Assembly: GCA_049645705.1 (NCBI GenBank)
Contig: JBARUK010000098.1
Coordinates: 62,001 to 126,000 of the forward strand
Direction of reading: 5' to 3'
DNA length: 64,000 nucleotides
DNA from: JBGNFV01 sp049645705
GTDB lineage: Bacteria > Bacteroidota > Bacteroidia > Cytophagales > Cyclobacteriaceae
In this document: positions 10,401 through 18,698 of the stretch, piece by piece
How the letters are laid out: every line of letters begins with the position of its first letter
Numbering within the stretch: the stretch's first letter is position 1
The notes under the pieces: generated by a model
What the model saw: the letters and a program-made list of their open reading frames with translations, nothing else
The model's database searches: none
What the model was told of the DNA's origin: nothing
Program-made: the position numbers and the translations under genes

Positions 10401-11012
10401 ACCGACTCGCTGACACGGACTATTGTGGCTGTAGATCCTTCACGGGACCTTGAGCTGATGGCCGTACAGTTGGTTCAGGACGAGACAGGTGGCACAGAAC
10501 TGGAGATCACTGTCAGAAACAACAGTCAGATATCAGTAGAAGAAATAACTGTAGACGTAGAAACCAGCGGCCTTTCGCTTTCTACTACTTCCGTAGCGCC
10601 CATTGGCCCGGGAGAGACACTTACATTTACCCCCAACCTTACGCTGAACACCCGCTCCATCGTCAATGCCGGGTTTGTGTGCATAACCGTTTCCCAGCCG
10701 GGTTTTACCGAGGTGGCGCCTGACGATAACCAACTCTGTCAGACACTGGAACAGCCTTCAGTATTTATCGCGCCTTACCCCAGCCCGGTCCGTGACAGCT
10801 TTACAACAGGCATAGTAGCTGAAGATAGCGGTGAACTGGAGGCGGACATCATCAATGCCAGTGGAGAGACAGTACGAAAGGTACAAAGAGCCTATCGGGA
10901 AGGCCGAACGACATTTGTATTCAGTACGCAGGATCTGCCCGCTGGCATCTATATTGTGCGATTGCAAACTAACAGCCACCTCCGGACGTTCAAGGTACTG
11001 GTGCTAAGGTAA
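7476..11012 (+). CDS. Secreted PKD-repeat surface protein with T9SS sorting domain
   Basis: 1178 residues. A signal peptide (residues 1-20, cleavage near ILIAQC) leads a region to about residue 370 with repeated FG-x(4-6)-P-containing blades (for example FGDDLSGIPAQVDL, LGSEPTGTPVSI, LGADPAGVPVNT), which looks like a beta-propeller. Then come about eight immunoglobulin-like PKD domains (about 375-985), several with the WDF/WSF-x-GDG/TS and Y-x-x-x-GxYxVxL patterns; each carries a pair of cysteines. A CARDB-like module (about 985-1095) precedes a C-terminal type A sorting domain (about 1100-1178) ending in GIYIVRLQT and FKVLVLR. The protein should be exported by Sec, then by the type IX system, and attached to the cell surface. 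Ligand unknown. Confidence 0.85.
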   Translation: MGRIFLLFLFLTITPCILIAQCPPDKDIILQDQYCRNQPVDIADGLAADSYLWDFCTGDLQASPAGSLLDSNSAFSNTMDISLKQDANGQWFGFSISRRTNQLTRLEFGDDLSGIPAQVDLNNPGSLLLNSYGLDIIRYNSNYYGFVVNAGRDNLVVLSFGTSLSSFPSASSISLDGEADTPERIRVIEHNNELIAFIANSKIAEITRVNLGSEPTGTPVSIDRIAVPGINSMRGIDLIQSCDSWKAIVTGYSSKDAYLVDLGADPAGVPVNTDKIAFADFGNSLLSDVAFAADGNQVYALIQERFGRLFRVNFGEEVNASSGTLDDLGKIGGMDNAFGFDVAKAGSSVAGFSIDFVNQNLYRFDFPDNCPASLAASSVADPSVSYSSPGTYYVSLTTSTDGTITRYADTVTISAELSPEPVITAPRETCTGSEVILSAAADQSVATWTWEIDGATTSGQTISQTFTEAGEYVVRLAANGNNGCPGTTTDTITVYETPIPDFTIPDNSICTDEEITFSNLTSGESGPRVQWAWSFGNGDTSSDKDPSFAYTETGTYTVRLSYTLADCSGFVEKEIEVTQGPSPSFTFNNSCVGDIIDFTNTSEGQDITEYFWDFSDGTTSTVSDPVHRYEQSGVYSVSLTVTSANGCQSTDVRQVEVLGAPFVDFVTENACSGAPVQLTDQSDAGEGNIVSWRWEIQEDNETTVYTDQYPVHTFDLSGSVPVKLIVTNNTGCTDSLTQNITIRPSPQVDFEVVPGCPGEPSRFFDRTVLDPSLTITSRLWIVNGRLFNQQNPQYIFPEPGTYQVTLSVDADNACSAAITREVTIEPAPSLNFSLSSACSGQPVTIVPEFSDENEIASVSWEIPGIGNSTEINPVFIFPQPGVYSVSLTATTAEGCLYSFTQNTEILPSPAADFTFFPAEGRPPLSVRFFNRSTGATAYEWYHGQTLFSTEAEPQYTIVQEGPADITLITKNEDGCTDSLTRTIVAVDPSRDLELMAVQLVQDETGGTELEITVRNNSQISVEEITVDVETSGLSLSTTSVAPIGPGETLTFTPNLTLNTRSIVNAGFVCITVSQPGFTEVAPDDNQLCQTLEQPSVFIAPYPSPVRDSFTTGIVAEDSGELEADIINASGETVRKVQRAYREGRTTFVFSTQDLPAGIYIVRLQTNSHLRTFKVLVLR

Positions 11013-11112
11013 GTACAGTATTTCTAACATGTATCGCTGAGGCAGGAAACAAAAATTTCTGTTTTAACGGTAAGGTAATACTGCATTATTTTAAAATAAT
11101 ATAAAGAAAGCC

Positions 11113-11120
11113 TATCTTTG
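11113..11120 (+). promoter_or_regulatory. -7 promoter box of the Lrp/AsnC gene
   Basis: TATCTTTG matches the Bacteroidota -7 consensus TAnnTTTG exactly and lies 33 bases before the ATG at 11153. A clear TTTG -33 box is not visible; the upstream sequence is A/T-rich. Confidence 0.6.
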
Positions 11121-11152
11121 CGCCGAATTTTATTCCGAAAAAACAATAACTA

Positions 11153-11626
11153 ATGGCTGCAACAGTTAAGCTAGATAAAATAGACCGGAAGATACTGGAA
11201 ATTCTTCAGAACAATGGCCGGATCACTAACGCCCAGCTATCTAAGGAAATAGGTCTCTCTCCTGCCCCAACTTTAGAGCGCGTCAAAAAACTGGAGAATA
11301 GCGGTATCATCAAAAGTTACCATGCCAAGCTCGATATGGAAAAGATCGGCCTTGGAGTAAGCACATTTGTTCATGTGAGCCTCAAAGGTCATAATAAAGA
11401 AAACATCGACGTCTTTATAAAAGAGATAAACCAGATAGAGGAAGTTATCGAGTGCCACCACATTACCGGTTCGGGCGATTTTTTCCTCAAGATCATTGCC
11501 AAGGACATAGTGTCTTACCAGAATCTAATGCTGGAAAAGGTATCCGAGATCACTGTAGTAGATAACCTGCAGACGATGGTGATCCTGTCTACGTTTAAAG
11601 ATAGTAAGGCATTACCTATACCCTGA
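11153..11626 (+). CDS. Lrp/AsnC family transcriptional regulator
   Basis: A 157-residue protein of normal family length. Residues 5-65 form the AsnC-type winged helix-turn-helix (KIDRKILEILQNNGRI, then the recognition region LSPAPTLERVKKLE), and residues 70-150 form the RAM ligand-binding/oligomerisation domain (HHITGSGDFFLKI). Proteins of this type sense amino acids and bend or wrap promoter DNA as octamers. It has its own -7 box upstream and an intrinsic terminator downstream, so it is a single-gene unit. Target genes cannot be told from the window. Confidence 0.93.
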   Translation: MAATVKLDKIDRKILEILQNNGRITNAQLSKEIGLSPAPTLERVKKLENSGIIKSYHAKLDMEKIGLGVSTFVHVSLKGHNKENIDVFIKEINQIEEVIECHHITGSGDFFLKIIAKDIVSYQNLMLEKVSEITVVDNLQTMVILSTFKDSKALPIP

Positions 11627-11656
11627 TATCCGGTCAGACAGGAAAATGTATAACAG

Positions 11657-11686
11657 GCCCCGCTCTACTCAGGCGGGGCTTTTTTT
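11657..11686 (+). terminator. Intrinsic terminator of the Lrp/AsnC gene
   Basis: GCCCCGC (11657-11663) pairs with GCGGGGC (11673-11679) around a 9-base loop, followed by seven T. The T-tract touches the stop codon of the convergent DUF4112 gene. Confidence 0.9.
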
Positions 11687-12155
11687 ATGCGGCAAGGCCA
11701 TCGGCAGCCCATCGGACTATTAAGCTGATGACAGCAGCTATTGCTGCTATTATTAATGCTAAGATCACCACTAATATGATCAAAATACCCACCCCTGACC
11801 CTTTATGCTTATCTTCCTGATAATATTCCCGCATGAGCCGGATATTCCTCGTATTAGCTTTGTAGATAAAATCAAATACACTGCCCAGTATAGGTACACT
11901 GCCGACAATAAAGTCCAGGAGGACGTTACCCGTCATTTTTAGCAGCACCTTTCCGCTGACTCCGGTGCGGGCAGCCTGTACCACCAGCAGAGAGGAGATA
12001 ATAAAAGAAACGCCATCTCCTACTACTGGCAGCAGCCCCAGCACAGGGTCCAGACCAAAGCGGTACTTTGTGCCCGGCAGCTTGTACTTCGAATCCAGTA
12101 GCACAGCTACCTTTTCGGCCCACTCCAGTTGCCTTAAACTTTTGGTTTTCGCCAT
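11685..12155 (-). CDS. DUF4112 family membrane protein
   Basis: 156 residues. The central region (about 28-115) has the DUF4112 pattern: KYRFGLDPVLGLLPVVGD, a hydrophobic segment, and GNVLLDFIVGSVPILGSVFD, followed by NTRNIRLMREY. Another strongly hydrophobic helix (about 123-146) lies near the C-terminus. Function is unknown; the family is widespread in bacteria. It is convergent with the Lrp gene and divergent from the phosphoribosyltransferase gene, with 73 bases between the two starts. Confidence 0.85.
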   Translation of the reverse strand: MAKTKSLRQLEWAEKVAVLLDSKYKLPGTKYRFGLDPVLGLLPVVGDGVSFIISSLLVVQAARTGVSGKVLLKMTGNVLLDFIVGSVPILGSVFDFIYKANTRNIRLMREYYQEDKHKGSGVGILIILVVILALIIAAIAAVISLIVRWAADGLAA

Positions 12156-12228
12156 ATCATTTAGTTAAAAAAGTGATTCAGTCAGATAATTCTGAAAAAT
12201 ATCTTAAAATAGCCCTGTAGGACAGCAA

Positions 12229-12750
12229 ATGAATGTAAGTACCATGCAAGACCAACAAAACCTAATCCTGGACAGTAACAAAATTGAAAAGATCATCAAA
12301 CGTATCGCTTTCCAGGTGTATGAGAATAACGCAGGAGAGACCGACCTGTTTATCGTCGGTATATGGGACCGCGGATATAATCTTGCCCAAATGATCGCCG
12401 AGACGCTGTCGGGCATCAGCCCCATAAGCGTACAGCTGGCCCGGCTGGACATCGACAAACTGGATCCGGTGGATTCAGATGTAGAACTGGACTGCAAACC
12501 GGAAACCTTCGCAGGCCGGTCCGTCATACTGGTAGACGATGTGCTTAATACAGGCCGGACACTCTTCTATGCCATGGAACCGTTTATGAAGGTTTCTATG
12601 AAAAAACTGGAGATAGCCGTATTGGTCAATCGCAGACACTCTACCTTCGGCGTATATCCCCAGTATACCGGCTACGAACTGGCTACTACATTGGAAGAGC
12701 ATATTCATGTATCTTTTGACGAAGCTCCTCAGGGCGTATTTCTGAGGTAA
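12229..12750 (+). CDS. Phosphoribosyltransferase family protein, PyrR-like
   Basis: 173 residues of type I phosphoribosyltransferase fold. The PRPP-binding loop is clear: VILVDDVLNTGRT (about residues 101-113). The LVNRRHSTFGVYPQYTG segment (about 131-147) resembles the PyrR arrangement in which a basic loop precedes a P-x-Y-x-G turn. PyrR proteins regulate pyrimidine genes and/or act as weak uracil phosphoribosyltransferases. There is no adjacent pyrimidine operon, and a separate uracil phosphoribosyltransferase lies at 53 kb, so the role here is open. ATG at 12229 is preceded by AGGACA, a plausible weak ribosome site; a second ATG lies at 12244. Confidence 0.75.
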   Translation: MNVSTMQDQQNLILDSNKIEKIIKRIAFQVYENNAGETDLFIVGIWDRGYNLAQMIAETLSGISPISVQLARLDIDKLDPVDSDVELDCKPETFAGRSVILVDDVLNTGRTLFYAMEPFMKVSMKKLEIAVLVNRRHSTFGVYPQYTGYELATTLEEHIHVSFDEAPQGVFLR

Positions 12751-13144
12751 AAAAAGCCATTATCTACAGACACCGAGAATGAGACGGCAAGAATCCTACG
12801 AATATTGCAATAATATTATGTGTTAATTTTTTACTTTTTGGAATAATATTCATTACCTTATATTCCAACCTTTCATAAGAAATTCAATCTTAGCTGAATT
12901 CAGCTATATAAGTTCTCGCATTAGAACCGTTTACTCTAAAAACATCTAACGCTTTGATTGACAAATTGTACTGCGGACAAATATATGACCTGCAATATGC
13001 GTTACATCAGTATAATTTGGCGCGGAAAAGCCTTAAAATCTACTAGTTGACCCAAGCAAAATAAATATTCCAGCAACTAATTTTCTCCTTTTTTTCCGGG
13101 AATACTTTGTTAAATTTACAAGCAGGTCTACTAATTATCCTATA
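12751..13144. other. A/T-rich intergenic region without a recognisable gene
   Basis: 394 bases between the phosphoribosyltransferase and the PAS kinase. Both strands are broken by frequent stops; only very short frames occur (for example from 12780). It has several A/T runs and a TACTTTG close to a -7 box about 35 bases before the kinase ATG. I see no terminator hairpin, tRNA-like or repeat structure. Confidence 0.5.
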
Positions 13145-14701
13145 ATGAACGTGAGCTCCCAAGCCGATTTACATCAGGAAATAGATCAACTTAAGCAGCA
13201 ACTGAAGGATCTGAAAGAACGAGAGGCATCTCAGGCGGCCTATATTAATGCTATAGAAAGTGATCTTCAGAAGTATCAGTTAGCTGCTAATGGCTCTAAT
13301 GACGGGCTGTGGGACTGGGATATTATTAATAATGAGGTCTTTGTATCCGAGCCATGGAAAAACATGCTGGGATACAGCAACTACGAATTAGGTAGTTCCA
13401 TACTGGTTTGGGAAGACCTTCTGCATCCTGAAGACCGTACGCGTGCTACCAAGGCTTTTTTCGATTATCTCGAAAATCGTACAGACCGTTATGAACTCGA
13501 ATTCAGACTCCTGCACAAAGATGGTACCTACCGCTGGATAATAAGCAGGGGCACCGCCCTTCGTGATCAGCACGGCAAAGCCTACCGTATCAGTGGTTCT
13601 CATACTGACATTACCGATCGTAAGAAAGCCGAAGAGGTCATTCGCGAAAGCATCAGAAAATACAGGAATCTTTTCCAGAACAGCCTGGTAGCCATGTTTC
13701 GCAGTGATGCCGAAACCGGCGAAATACTGGAAGCCAACGCAAAAACCCTGGAAATGCTGGGTATACAGGAAGGTGAAAGAGTATATACATCAGATTTTTA
13801 CGTTTCACCCGGTCAGCAGCAGGAGATCATACATAAGCTGAGAGAGCACGGCAAAGTAGAAAATGAAGAAATGCTGCTCAGCCGAAAAGACGGGTCTACC
13901 TTGTGGGTAAGCTACTCATGTGTGTACTACCCCGGTGAAAACCGGATAGAAGCAGTGCTGAACGACGTTACCGAAACCAGACAAACAGTAGAAGAGCTAC
14001 AGAAGGTAAACTTCGAGTTGGACAACTTCGTGTACCATGCTTCTCACGATTTGCGCTCACCCTTACGGTCTATACTCGGCCTGATACACCTCATGCGCAG
14101 CGAACATGACCCTTCCGGCCGCGAAAAGATCATGGAAATGATAGAAGGCAGTATCAACAGGCTGGACAGCCTGGTGGTAGACCTCCTTGGCATCTCACGG
14201 AACAACCGGGTTAATGACCCCATGGTCAAAATAAATTTCCTGACCGAGATCAATAATACCCTTACCAGCTTCTATAGTGCTGATGATGGGCCTATGCCCG
14301 AGATCATAACCCGGGTATACCATCCCTACGAATTCTGGGGTGATCTGACCCGTATTCGCATTATTATGAACAACCTTATCAGCAATGCGATAAAATACCG
14401 GTCAAGGGATAAGGAATATACCTACGTTATCATAGAGGTACACGTGGACGAAGATAAAGCTGTTATCTCTGTAAAGGACAATGGCGAGGGTATCTCCGAA
14501 GAGAAGCTCGAAAACATCTTTGAGATGTTCTACCGTGCATCTGAGAGTAGCGAAGGCAGCGGTCTGGGGCTATATATTGTCAAGAATGTGATCGATAAAA
14601 TGAACGGCGAGATCAAAGTGGAAAGTAAAGAATCCGAAGGTACCAACTTCACCGTTACGCTCCCTGCCCGTTTTTCTGAAGAAGAATCTGCTGACGCTTA
14701 A
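13145..14701 (+). CDS. Cytoplasmic PAS-domain sensor histidine kinase
   Basis: 518 residues with no membrane helix. A coiled coil (about 5-45) is followed by two PAS domains (about 45-155, with a PAC-like GSHTDITDRKKAEE end, and about 165-285), a HisKA dimerisation helix with phospho-acceptor His301 in YHASHDLRSPLRS, and a HATPase domain with the N box (MNNLISNAIKYR, about 408), DNGEGI (about 445) and GSGLGLYI (about 472). The kinase must sense an internal signal. No response regulator is adjacent, so its partner is elsewhere. Its kinase core closely resembles that of the membrane kinase at 29826, suggesting paralogues. Confidence 0.92.
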   Translation: MNVSSQADLHQEIDQLKQQLKDLKEREASQAAYINAIESDLQKYQLAANGSNDGLWDWDIINNEVFVSEPWKNMLGYSNYELGSSILVWEDLLHPEDRTRATKAFFDYLENRTDRYELEFRLLHKDGTYRWIISRGTALRDQHGKAYRISGSHTDITDRKKAEEVIRESIRKYRNLFQNSLVAMFRSDAETGEILEANAKTLEMLGIQEGERVYTSDFYVSPGQQQEIIHKLREHGKVENEEMLLSRKDGSTLWVSYSCVYYPGENRIEAVLNDVTETRQTVEELQKVNFELDNFVYHASHDLRSPLRSILGLIHLMRSEHDPSGREKIMEMIEGSINRLDSLVVDLLGISRNNRVNDPMVKINFLTEINNTLTSFYSADDGPMPEIITRVYHPYEFWGDLTRIRIIMNNLISNAIKYRSRDKEYTYVIIEVHVDEDKAVISVKDNGEGISEEKLENIFEMFYRASESSEGSGLGLYIVKNVIDKMNGEIKVESKESEGTNFTVTLPARFSEEESADA

Positions 14702-14769
14702 TAGCTTTTTCCCCGGTTTTTCTCATTTTTTTGTACATTGAGCCGTTTTTTAAGCTCAAGGTTACCTCT

Positions 14770-15591
14770 ATGTCCATACACCGGCCCGATATTAAAAAAA
14801 TCACCACTCACCAGCTTCAGGAAATGAAGAACCGTGGTGAAAAGATCTCCATGCTTACTGCATATGACTATTCTATGGCACGGCTACTGGATGCAGCCGG
14901 TATAGACGTCATACTGGTAGGAGACTCGGCCAGTAACGTTATGGCGGGTAATGAAACCACATTGCCCATCACCCTGGATCACATGATCTATCATGCCACC
15001 TCGGTTGTAAAGGCTGTAGACAGGGCATTGGTCATAGTAGACATACCTTTCGGCTCGTACCAGGGCAATAGCAGCGAAGCGCTTCGCTCTGCCATACGTA
15101 TTATGAAAGAGAGTGGTGCCCACGGGGTAAAAATGGAAGGTGGGGCGGAGATCAAAGAGAGCGTCATCCGTATACTCAGCGCCGGTGTTCCGGTTATGGG
15201 TCACCTCGGCCTTACCCCGCAGAGTATATACAAGTTTGGCACCTACACGGTACGTGCGCGTGAAGAGGAAGAGGCTGCTAAGCTCATACATGATGCTAAG
15301 CTGCTGGAAGAATGCGGGTGCTTCGGCCTCGTATTAGAGAAGATACCATCCGGGCTCGCCAAAAAAGTAGCCGAAGAAGTTAGTATACCCGTTATCGGCA
15401 TTGGTGCCGGGCCCGATGTAGACGGCCAGGTACTGGTAGTGCACGATTTGCTGGGCATCACCCAGGAGTTTAAGCCGCGGTTTCTGAGAAGGTATGCCGA
15501 CCTGCACAAAACTATAACCGAGGCCGTTAGTCATTACATAGAGGATGTTAAAAGCCTCGATTTCCCCAAAGAAACAGAAAGTTATAAATAA
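14770..15591 (+). CDS. panB: 3-methyl-2-oxobutanoate hydroxymethyltransferase
   Basis: Transfers a hydroxymethyl group from methylene-tetrahydrofolate to 2-oxoisovalerate, the first committed step of pantothenate synthesis. Family motifs: MLTAYDYSMARLLDAAGID, VGDSASNVMAGNETT, the substrate region VKMEGGAE, and GHLGLTPQS. The frame is open from a TTG at 14731, but starting at the ATG at 14770 gives 273 residues, the usual PanB length, and leaves TACATTG, close to a -7 box, in the leader. It lies between the PAS kinase and icd with no other pantothenate genes nearby. Confidence 0.95.
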   Translation: MSIHRPDIKKITTHQLQEMKNRGEKISMLTAYDYSMARLLDAAGIDVILVGDSASNVMAGNETTLPITLDHMIYHATSVVKAVDRALVIVDIPFGSYQGNSSEALRSAIRIMKESGAHGVKMEGGAEIKESVIRILSAGVPVMGHLGLTPQSIYKFGTYTVRAREEEEAAKLIHDAKLLEECGCFGLVLEKIPSGLAKKVAEEVSIPVIGIGAGPDVDGQVLVVHDLLGITQEFKPRFLRRYADLHKTITEAVSHYIEDVKSLDFPKETESYK

Positions 15592-15649
15592 GTGAGTGGC
15601 CGGTCTGCTTAGGCAGTAGCGGCACAGTTTATCTCAACAATCGAACAGA

Positions 15650-16876
15650 ATGAGTGAGCAGAAAATTACCATCAAAGACGGCAACCTGCAGGTGCCTGAT
15701 AACCCCGTAATTCCCTTTATCGAAGGTGATGGAACAGGGGTAGATATTTGGCCAGCTGCCAAAAACGTTCTCGACAGTGCAGTAGAAAAAGCCTATGGTG
15801 GCAGTAAAAAGATCCAGTGGAAAGAAGTATATGCTGGTGAGAAGAGCTACAATCGTAACGGCGAGTGGCTTCCCGAAGAAACTCTGAATACATTCAGAGA
15901 ATACCTGGTAGGCATAAAAGGCCCCCTCACTACACCTGTAGGTGGTGGTATCCGTTCCCTGAACGTAGCTCTGCGCCAGGAGCTGGACCTCTACGCCTGT
16001 GTGCGCCCCGTAAGGTGGTTTACTGGCACGCCGAGTCCCGTAAAAAGCCCCGGTGATGTAGACATGGTCATATTCCGTGAAAACACCGAAGACATCTACG
16101 CCGGTATAGAATTTCAGCAGGGAACAGAGGACGAAAAGCGTTTTGCCTCATTGCTGAAAGAAAACTTCCCCGACCGCTACAGCAAGGTTCGTTTTCCTGA
16201 CTCTGCCGGATATGGCATCAAGCCCGTATCGCAGGAAGGAACAGGCCGCTTGGTCAAAGCAGCTATCGACTATGCCTTTAGTACCGGTCGCGACAGTGTA
16301 ACCCTTGTACATAAAGGGAACATCATGAAATTTACCGAAGGTGCATTCCGCGACTGGGGCTACGAAGTAGCTAAAAACCAGTACGGTGCGTCAGATTACG
16401 AAGGTGGTCCGTGGCAGGTTATCGAGAAGGACGGCCACAAGATCATCATCAAAGATGTAATTGCCGATGCCTTCCTTCAGCAGATCCTGCTTCGCCCGGC
16501 AGAATACAGTGTGATCGCTACTCTTAACCTGAACGGCGACTATGTATCCGATGCACTTGCTGCCATGGTAGGCGGTATAGGCATTGCTCCTGGTGCAAAT
16601 ATCAACTATAATACAGGCAACGCCATCTTCGAGGCTACTCACGGAACAGCTCCCAAGTATGCCGGACAGGACAAGGTAAATCCCGGCTCGGTTATCCTAT
16701 CAGGGGCCATGATGCTCGGCTACCTCGGATGGACTGAAGCCGAAGACCTGATCTACAAAGGCCTGGAAAAAGCCATCTCTACCAAGCGTGTAACGTATGA
16801 CTTTGACAGGCTTATGGATGATGCCACATTGCTTAAGTGCAGTGAGTTCGGCCAGGAAGTTGTAAGTAATATGTAA
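15650..16876 (+). CDS. icd: NADP-dependent isocitrate dehydrogenase
   Basis: 408 residues, close to the E. coli-type enzyme length. It converts isocitrate to 2-oxoglutarate in the citric acid cycle. Visible: the N-terminal FIEGDGTGVDIWPA, the phosphorylation/substrate loop GGGIRSLNVALRQELDLY with its serine, arginines in CVRPVRW, FRENTEDIYAGIE, the metal-binding DVIADAFLQQ, and NGDYVSDALAAMVGG, with the cofactor segment THGTAPKYAGQDKVNP. It has its own terminator immediately downstream. Confidence 0.95.
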   Translation: MSEQKITIKDGNLQVPDNPVIPFIEGDGTGVDIWPAAKNVLDSAVEKAYGGSKKIQWKEVYAGEKSYNRNGEWLPEETLNTFREYLVGIKGPLTTPVGGGIRSLNVALRQELDLYACVRPVRWFTGTPSPVKSPGDVDMVIFRENTEDIYAGIEFQQGTEDEKRFASLLKENFPDRYSKVRFPDSAGYGIKPVSQEGTGRLVKAAIDYAFSTGRDSVTLVHKGNIMKFTEGAFRDWGYEVAKNQYGASDYEGGPWQVIEKDGHKIIIKDVIADAFLQQILLRPAEYSVIATLNLNGDYVSDALAAMVGGIGIAPGANINYNTGNAIFEATHGTAPKYAGQDKVNPGSVILSGAMMLGYLGWTEAEDLIYKGLEKAISTKRVTYDFDRLMDDATLLKCSEFGQEVVSNM

Positions 16877-16900
16877 TTACCGATTCACACCATAATCAAA

Positions 16901-16930
16901 AATGGCTGCCGCATGGTGGCCATTTTTTTT
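16901..16930 (+). terminator. Intrinsic terminator of icd
   Basis: AATGGCTGCC (16901-16910) and GGTGGCCATT (16915-16924) pair fully, with two wobble pairs, around a GCAT loop, followed by eight T. It contains an in-frame ATG (16913) of the next gene, which argues against that ATG as a true start. Confidence 0.92.
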
Positions 16931-16987
16931 GCGCAAATACTTGCCCTTTCCTCAAACCACTTTGCAAAGGGGCATGTTTTGCTGCTA

Positions 16988-17617
16988 ATGAAGTCTTATT
17001 TACCACTATTTCCTCTCAATACTGTTGTCTTCCCCGGCGAGTCACTGAACCTTCATATCTTTGAACCCCGCTATAAACAACTCATAAGCGAGTGCCAGGA
17101 AAATAACACGAACTTCGGCATACCTCTCTATCTGGAAAGTGAGATCAGCTACGGAACCGAAATGTCACTGTTGGCTGTAGAAAAACTATACCCTGACGGC
17201 CGTATGGACATACGAACCAAAGGTCACCGGGTATTTCACGTTCTCAGCTTTGACAACCCCTCACCCGGTAAGCTCTACGCCGGGGGCGATGTGGAAATAT
17301 TGGAAACCGACCTGAAAGCCAAACCCGAAACCACCGACGAGATGATAGAGCTTGCCCGCGAGCTATACCAGAACCTTAATGTGGTACAGGACGTCAGTAT
17401 ATCGGAAAACATCCTGAGCTTCGACCTGGGGCACAAAATAGGTCTGTCGCAGGAGCAGGAATATGCCCTGCTCAAAATAGAAAAAGAGGAAATAAGGCAG
17501 TTATTTATTGTGGCCCATCTCAAAAAGGCCATCCCCATGCTCCGTGACATAGAAAAAACCAAAGAGCGTATCCGGATGAATGGGCATTTCAAGTCATTCG
17601 ACCCGCTGGACTTTTAG
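16988..17617 (+). CDS. LON peptidase substrate-binding (LON-N) domain protein
   Basis: 209 residues consisting of a LON N-terminal domain alone: LPLFPLNTVVFPGESLNLHIFEPRY at the start, split by the usual conserved positions, then GTEMSLLAVEKLYPDGRMDI and a C-terminal helical part (about 110-205). No ATPase or protease domain follows. Stand-alone LON-N proteins are common in bacteria; the role is not established, though substrate or partner binding is presumed. The open frame reaches back to an ATG at 16913, but that lies inside the icd terminator, so the ATG at 16988 is preferred. Confidence 0.85.
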   Translation: MKSYLPLFPLNTVVFPGESLNLHIFEPRYKQLISECQENNTNFGIPLYLESEISYGTEMSLLAVEKLYPDGRMDIRTKGHRVFHVLSFDNPSPGKLYAGGDVEILETDLKAKPETTDEMIELARELYQNLNVVQDVSISENILSFDLGHKIGLSQEQEYALLKIEKEEIRQLFIVAHLKKAIPMLRDIEKTKERIRMNGHFKSFDPLDF

Positions 17618-17643
17618 CATTTTTCTTTTTCATCCGTAGCAGC

Positions 17644-17651
17644 TACTTTTG
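17644..17651 (+). promoter_or_regulatory. -7 promoter box of nuoAB
   Basis: TACTTTTG matches TAnnTTTG exactly and ends only 8 bases before the nuoA ATG, so the untranslated leader must be a few bases at most. The -33 region is T-rich but lacks a clear TTTG. Confidence 0.55.
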
Positions 17652-17659
17652 AATACTCT

Positions 17660-18166
17660 ATGGAAAACCAGATTTCTGCATTTGGCGAAGTACTACTGTT
17701 CATCGTAGGTGCTATCATCTTCGTAGCGGGCGGCCTTATTACCGCCTGGCTGGTCAGGCCCAACAGGCCCAATGAAGAAAAGCTTACCACCTACGAGTGT
17801 GGAGAAGACCCTGTGGGCTCTGCCTGGGGGCGTTTTAACGTACGCTTCTATGTCATTGCGCTGGTATTCATTTTATTTGATGTGGAGATCGTATTCTTGT
17901 TTCCCTGGTCAGTTGTATTTGGTCAGAAAGAGCTCATTAGCGAGACCAACGGCATGTGGGGCTGGTTCTCCCTGGTAGAAATGTTCGTATTCATAGGTGT
18001 ACTCCTGCTCGGACTGGCCTATGTATGGGTCAACGGCTTCCTGGACTGGGTAAAGCCAGAAGTAAAAACCACTCCCCAGGACTCCCCCGTACCAGACAGC
18101 CTGTACGAAAATCTGAATAGCCGGTATGCGGCGGAAAATGTAAAGCAAGATGGGGTTACTCGATAA
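17660..18166 (+). CDS. nuoA: NADH-quinone oxidoreductase subunit A
   Basis: 168 residues with three membrane helices (about 11-31, 67-92 and 105-129). Family marks: YECGEDPVGSAWGRFNVRFY with its cysteine in the first loop, and FILFDVEIVFLFPW in the second helix. NuoA sits in the membrane arm of complex I near the quinone channel. The C-terminal tail (about 130-168) is longer than in many NuoA proteins and hydrophilic. It overlaps nuoB by 17 bases. Confidence 0.95.
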   Translation: MENQISAFGEVLLFIVGAIIFVAGGLITAWLVRPNRPNEEKLTTYECGEDPVGSAWGRFNVRFYVIALVFILFDVEIVFLFPWSVVFGQKELISETNGMWGWFSLVEMFVFIGVLLLGLAYVWVNGFLDWVKPEVKTTPQDSPVPDSLYENLNSRYAAENVKQDGVTR

Positions 18167-18698
18167 GGAATTTAACAGTGGTGGCGTAGTCGTCAGCCGG
18201 GTCGATGACCTTATCAACTGGGCCAGGCTCTCCAGCCTGTGGCCTATGGGCTTCGGTATAGCCTGCTGTGCTATAGAGATGATGAGTAGCTATGCATCCG
18301 GGTACGACCTGGACCGCTTTGGTGTGATACCCCGCCCCTCTCCGCGGCAGTCCGATGTCATGATCGTAGCGGGTACCGTTACCTTTAAAATGGCCGACCG
18401 TATACGCCGCCTATACGAACAGATGGCCGAGCCTCGCTACGTTATTTCGATGGGGTCATGCTCAAACTGCGGCGGTCCGTACTGGCAGCATGGCTATCAT
18501 GTAGTGAAGGGTGTAGACCGCATTATACCTGTAGATGTATATGTGCCAGGCTGCCCGCCGCGGCCGGAAAGCCTGATAGGTGGCATACTCAAACTGCAGG
18601 AAAAGATCAGGACTGAAACCCTCATGGCCCCTAAAGCTGCCGAGGCCATTCTGCAAAAGAGACATGCGGCTCAGATCAGCAACAGCACCACCGAATAG
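18150..18698 (+). CDS. nuoB: NADH-quinone oxidoreductase subunit B
   Basis: 182 residues. It carries the terminal iron-sulfur cluster N2 next to the quinone site of complex I. The four expected cluster ligands are present: the tandem Cys39-Cys40 (GIACCAIEMM), Cys104 (MGSCSNCGG) and Cys135 (VPGCPPRPE). It overlaps nuoA by 17 bases. Its last 28 bases overlap the 3' end of an opposite-strand gene, which separates it from nuoC; this is unusual for a complex I operon. Confidence 0.96.
   Translation: MGLLDKEFNSGGVVVSRVDDLINWARLSSLWPMGFGIACCAIEMMSSYASGYDLDRFGVIPRPSPRQSDVMIVAGTVTFKMADRIRRLYEQMAEPRYVISMGSCSNCGGPYWQHGYHVVKGVDRIIPVDVYVPGCPPRPESLIGGILKLQEKIRTETLMAPKAAEAILQKRHAAQISNSTTE

Noticed and set aside
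16913..16987. N-terminal extension of the LON-N protein from the ATG at 16913
   Set aside because: The ATG sits inside the icd terminator hairpin, and the extra residues do not match the family.
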